This document shows positions 61,125-64,000 of a DNA stretch of 64,000 nucleotides, one piece after another. The DNA is from Prolixibacteraceae bacterium (GTDB lineage Bacteria; Bacteroidota; Bacteroidia; Bacteroidales; Prolixibacteraceae). The notes under the pieces were generated by a model that searched no databases, was not told the origin of the DNA, and was given only the letters and a program-made list of their open reading frames with translations. The stretch spans positions 36,152-100,151 of the forward strand of contig DMSQ01000006.1 in NCBI GenBank assembly GCA_003457135.1, written 5' to 3'. Made by a program: the position numbers and the translations under genes. Numbering within the stretch: the first letter of the stretch is position 1; every line of letters begins with the position of its first letter.

Positions 61125-63971
61125 GTGAAAATTATCTTGTTTGTATTTGCAGCAGTGCTGATTCTATTTACCGGTTCGCAAAAAGTTTGGGAAAAAACTT
61201 CGAACGGCGTTCTCATCCATCCTAAACAGAAAACTGAAAACGGAGCTAAAACAGTTAGTCTTCAGGTGGTCAGCGACCGGATTATACGGGTAGTCGCTAC
61301 TCCCGGGAAACAGCTTTCGACTGCAAAAAGCCTATGCGTGGTTGATCAAACTGCTGAACAGGCAAGTTTCGAAGTCGTAGAACAGAACGACAGCTTGATC
61401 CTGACTGCGGCTAAGGTAAAAGCAAAGGTATCACTGGCATCGGGAGCAGTGGTATTTTACGATGAGAAGGATCGTAAACTTCTTCAGGAAAGGGCCAAAA
61501 GTGGAAAATCATTTTCACCAATCACCGTTGAAGGAACAAAAGGGTACAGCTTTTCGCAGGTTTTTAAATCGCCTGACGATGAGGCTTTCTACGGATTGGG
61601 GCAACATCAGTCGGATGAGTTTAATTACAAAGGCCGGAACGAAATTCTATTTCAGTACAATACCAAAGTATCGGTTCCATTCGTGGTCTCGAATAAAAAC
61701 TACGGGATTTTGTGGGATAACTATTCGGTGACCAAATTCGGCGATCCGCGCGATTATTCGGATATGAATTTGTTCAGACTCTATAATTCGAAAGGCGAGG
61801 AGGGTGGATTATCGGGAATTTATTACACGAATTCGGATACCAATCAGGTTTTTGTGAACCGCAACGAATCAGCTATAAATTACGAAAACCTGACTACCAT
61901 CAAAAAATTTCCTGAAGGGTTTAATTTCAACAATTCGGCCATCGTCTGGAAAGGGCAAATCGAACCTAAAGAATCCGGTGAATTTCATTTCAAACTGTAT
62001 TATGCCGGATACACCAAAGTTTACATCAACAATGAGTTGGTTGTTCCTGAACGCTGGCGGACGGCCTGGAACCCGAATACCTGGAAATTTAGCAAGGAAT
62101 TGGAACAAGGCAAAAAATATTCGATCCGGCTGGAATGGAAACCCGATGGCGGCACTTCGTACATTAGCCTGAAAGCCTTGAGCCCACGACCAAAAGCCGA
62201 TCAGGAAGCGCTGACCCTTTCTTCAGAAATGGGCGACCAGATAGACTATTATTTCATCCGTGGAAACAATTTGGATGAAGTGATCAGCGGGTACCGCACA
62301 GTGACCGGCAAAGCGCAGATCATGCCGAAGTGGGCCATGGGTTACTGGCAGAGCCGCGAACGCTACAAATCAGCCGACGAACTTATTGATGTTGTAAAAG
62401 AATACCGCAAACGCCAGATACCGTTGGATAATATCGTTCTCGACTGGAGCTACTGGCCGGTTAAGGATTGGGGATCGCACGAATTTGACCCGAAGTATTT
62501 TACTGATCCGGCGGGAATGGTCAAAAATGTACACGATATGAATGCACACATCATGATTTCGGTTTGGCCAAAATTCTACCATACTACCGAACATTATAAG
62601 GAATTCGACCGCAAAGGCTGGATGTATCAGCAAGCCACGAAAGACAGCGTGCGCGACTGGATTGGCAAAGGCTACATCGGTTCGTTTTACGATGCCTACA
62701 ATCCCGATGCCCGTAAATTATTCTGGAACCAGATGCGCGAACACCTTTACACCAAAGGGTTTGATGCCTGGTGGATGGACGCTTCGGAACCCGATATCCT
62801 TTCGAATTCAAGCATAGAATACAGGAAGAAGCTAACCACCCCAACGGCGCTCGGTCCGTCAACCAAATATTTCAATGCTTATGCTCTGATGAATGCTGAG
62901 GCAATATACAATGGACAGCGAAATGTTGATCCAAACAAACGGGTTTTCCTGCTGACACGCTCCGGATTTGCAGGCTTGCAACGATATTCAACAGCAACCT
63001 GGAGTGGCGATATTGGCACCCGGTGGGAAGATATGAAAGCCCAGATTTCAGCAGGACTGAACTTTGCCATCTCCGGAATTCCTTACTGGACCATGGACAT
63101 CGGCGGTTTCTGTGTGGAAAACCGTTATACCCGTGCCAAAGAAGGCTCTGAAGATTTGAACGAATGGCGCGAACTGAATGCACGCTGGTACCAGTTTGGG
63201 GCGTTTTGCCCGTTGTTCCGCAGCCATGGCCAATTCCCGTACCGCGAAGTTTACAACATGGCTCCTGAAGATCATCCGGCCTACCTCAGCATGGTTTACT
63301 CCAATAAACTTCGCTACCGTTTGATGCCGTACATTTATTCGCTGGCCGGAAAAACCCATTTCGAAGATTACACCATTATGCGCGCTATGGTGATGGATTT
63401 CAATGGCGACACACAGGTGAAAAACATTGGCGACCAATATTTGTTCGGACCTTCGCTGATGGTTGCCCCGGTTTATCAGTACAAAGCCCGTAACCGCGAA
63501 GTTTATTTCCCGGCGGCCAGTGGATGGTACGATTTGTATTCCGGAAAATATGTTGAAGGAGGAAAAAAAATCAGTGTTGACGCGCCTTACGAAAGGATGC
63601 CGCTGTTTGTTAAAGAAGGTTCAATTTTGCCTTTTGGTCCCGAAATTCAATACGCCAGTGAAAAACAGGCCGACGTAATTACCTTGTATGTTTATACCGG
63701 AAAAGACGCCGAATTTACCTTGTACGAAGACGAAGGCGTGAACTACAACTACGAAAAGGGAGCTTTCAGTACCATTCAGATTAAATATGACGAACAATCC
63801 GGGAAACTGACTATTGGCGATGTAAAAGGATCGTTTGAAGGCATGCTGAAATCTCGCACATTCAACATCGTTTGGGTGAGCCGGCAAAAACCGGTTGCTT
63901 TCGATTTAAGCCGGAAAGCCGAAGCAACGGTGAGTTACGAAGGCAAAGCGGTGGAAGTAGTAAGAAAGTGA
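61125..63971 (+). CDS. GH31 alpha-glycosidase (xylosidase/glucosidase type) with PA14 insert
   Basis: 948 residues from a GTG start at 61125, with an N-terminal hydrophobic signal (IILFVFAAVLILFTGSQ). Beta-sandwich N-domain, PA14 insert (about 230-370: GLSGIYYTNSD to SYISLKALSPRP), then the TIM barrel. Nucleophile Asp552 in FDAWWMDASEPD and acid/base Asp629 in ATWSGDIGTRWED; C-terminal beta domain. The PA14 plus MDASEPD layout matches the Bacteroides xyloglucan alpha-xylosidase BoGH31A, so alpha-xylosidase is the best guess. Ends just before the window edge. Confidence 0.92.
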   Translation: MKIILFVFAAVLILFTGSQKVWEKTSNGVLIHPKQKTENGAKTVSLQVVSDRIIRVVATPGKQLSTAKSLCVVDQTAEQASFEVVEQNDSLILTAAKVKAKVSLASGAVVFYDEKDRKLLQERAKSGKSFSPITVEGTKGYSFSQVFKSPDDEAFYGLGQHQSDEFNYKGRNEILFQYNTKVSVPFVVSNKNYGILWDNYSVTKFGDPRDYSDMNLFRLYNSKGEEGGLSGIYYTNSDTNQVFVNRNESAINYENLTTIKKFPEGFNFNNSAIVWKGQIEPKESGEFHFKLYYAGYTKVYINNELVVPERWRTAWNPNTWKFSKELEQGKKYSIRLEWKPDGGTSYISLKALSPRPKADQEALTLSSEMGDQIDYYFIRGNNLDEVISGYRTVTGKAQIMPKWAMGYWQSRERYKSADELIDVVKEYRKRQIPLDNIVLDWSYWPVKDWGSHEFDPKYFTDPAGMVKNVHDMNAHIMISVWPKFYHTTEHYKEFDRKGWMYQQATKDSVRDWIGKGYIGSFYDAYNPDARKLFWNQMREHLYTKGFDAWWMDASEPDILSNSSIEYRKKLTTPTALGPSTKYFNAYALMNAEAIYNGQRNVDPNKRVFLLTRSGFAGLQRYSTATWSGDIGTRWEDMKAQISAGLNFAISGIPYWTMDIGGFCVENRYTRAKEGSEDLNEWRELNARWYQFGAFCPLFRSHGQFPYREVYNMAPEDHPAYLSMVYSNKLRYRLMPYIYSLAGKTHFEDYTIMRAMVMDFNGDTQVKNIGDQYLFGPSLMVAPVYQYKARNREVYFPAASGWYDLYSGKYVEGGKKISVDAPYERMPLFVKEGSILPFGPEIQYASEKQADVITLYVYTGKDAEFTLYEDEGVNYNYEKGAFSTIQIKYDEQSGKLTIGDVKGSFEGMLKSRTFNIVWVSRQKPVAFDLSRKAEATVSYEGKAVEVVRK

Positions 63972-63972
63972 T

Positions 63973-64000
63973 CAGTGTTCAGTCGCAGTGTTCAGTCGCA
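63973..64000 (+). repeat. 3'-of-stop repeat after the GH31 gene
   Basis: CAGTGTTCAGTCG twice, 13-bp period, starting one base after the GH31 stop; then cut by the window edge. Confidence 0.7.

Overview
The window reads as chromosomal DNA of a Bacteroidota member. Family content points to the Marinilabiliales/Prolixibacteraceae neighbourhood, which is an inference from gene content and not proven. The evidence is: many recognisable promoters of the Bacteroidota form TTG-N18/19-TAnnTTTG; A-rich leaders instead of strong Shine-Dalgarno sites; SpII lipoproteins; a GIN-domain secreted protein; a polysaccharide-degrading set (GH172, GH127, GH31 with PA14, a DUF5916 outer-membrane protein); and an arginine cluster whose transcarbamylase carries the Pro90 of the Bacteroides succinylornithine enzyme.

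Layout. 1-6.9 kb: core and housekeeping genes, namely a truncated YqhD-type alcohol dehydrogenase, a membrane protein, a GIN protein, folE, a YwbE protein, a MOSC protein, and a GH172 gene with a lipoprotein partner. 6.95-22.25 kb: two integrative elements in tandem on either side of one tRNA-Pro(GGG) gene. Element A (about 7.1 kb, 6954-14113) entered the tRNA 3' half and regenerated it; its 44-bp att repeats are visible. Element B (about 8.1 kb, 14131-22250) lies against the tRNA 5' end, is bounded by a 16-bp repeat, and has moved the tRNA's consensus promoter 8.1 kb away. Each element has its own tyrosine integrase and its own tandem 11-bp-period repeats near both ends, which look like integrase arm sites. 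A carries a VRR-NUC nuclease, an HTH protein, three related GRPKG-type proteins (one dead), iteron-like repeats and two secreted cargo proteins. B carries a serine resolvase with a candidate control/res site, small regulators, and a very AT-rich block of four minus-strand genes. No relaxase or conjugation gene is visible in either.

22.9-41 kb: trxB, ridA and a TlpA-like thioredoxin, then a long minus-strand arginine/proline cluster (argR, GNAT, argG, argC, argD, proC, proB, proA, argF', argB), and divergently carA-carB-lysE-like. These give carbamoyl phosphate, N-acyl-ornithine/citrulline steps up to argininosuccinate, and proline from glutamate. argH and the deacylase are not in the window. 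The carA leader holds a terminator hairpin overlapping a 13-codon ORF, and argR carries an ARG-box-like site at its start. Several spacers in this region hold inverted repeats, and a short repeat (CAGTGKTCAGTCNCAG) follows the stop codons of five genes in sense orientation.

41-56.7 kb: envelope and miscellaneous genes. They include an envelope lipoprotein gene split in two by a 20-bp tandem duplication next to a radical SAM gene, a C45-type hydrolase, a DUF5916 protein, a glycosyltransferase, an S9 peptidase and an MFS permease. 56.9-64 kb: a GH127 beta-L-arabinofuranosidase and a GH31 enzyme, now separated by an ImmA/IrrE-DUF4411 toxin-antitoxin-like pair and an IS66 transposase fragment.
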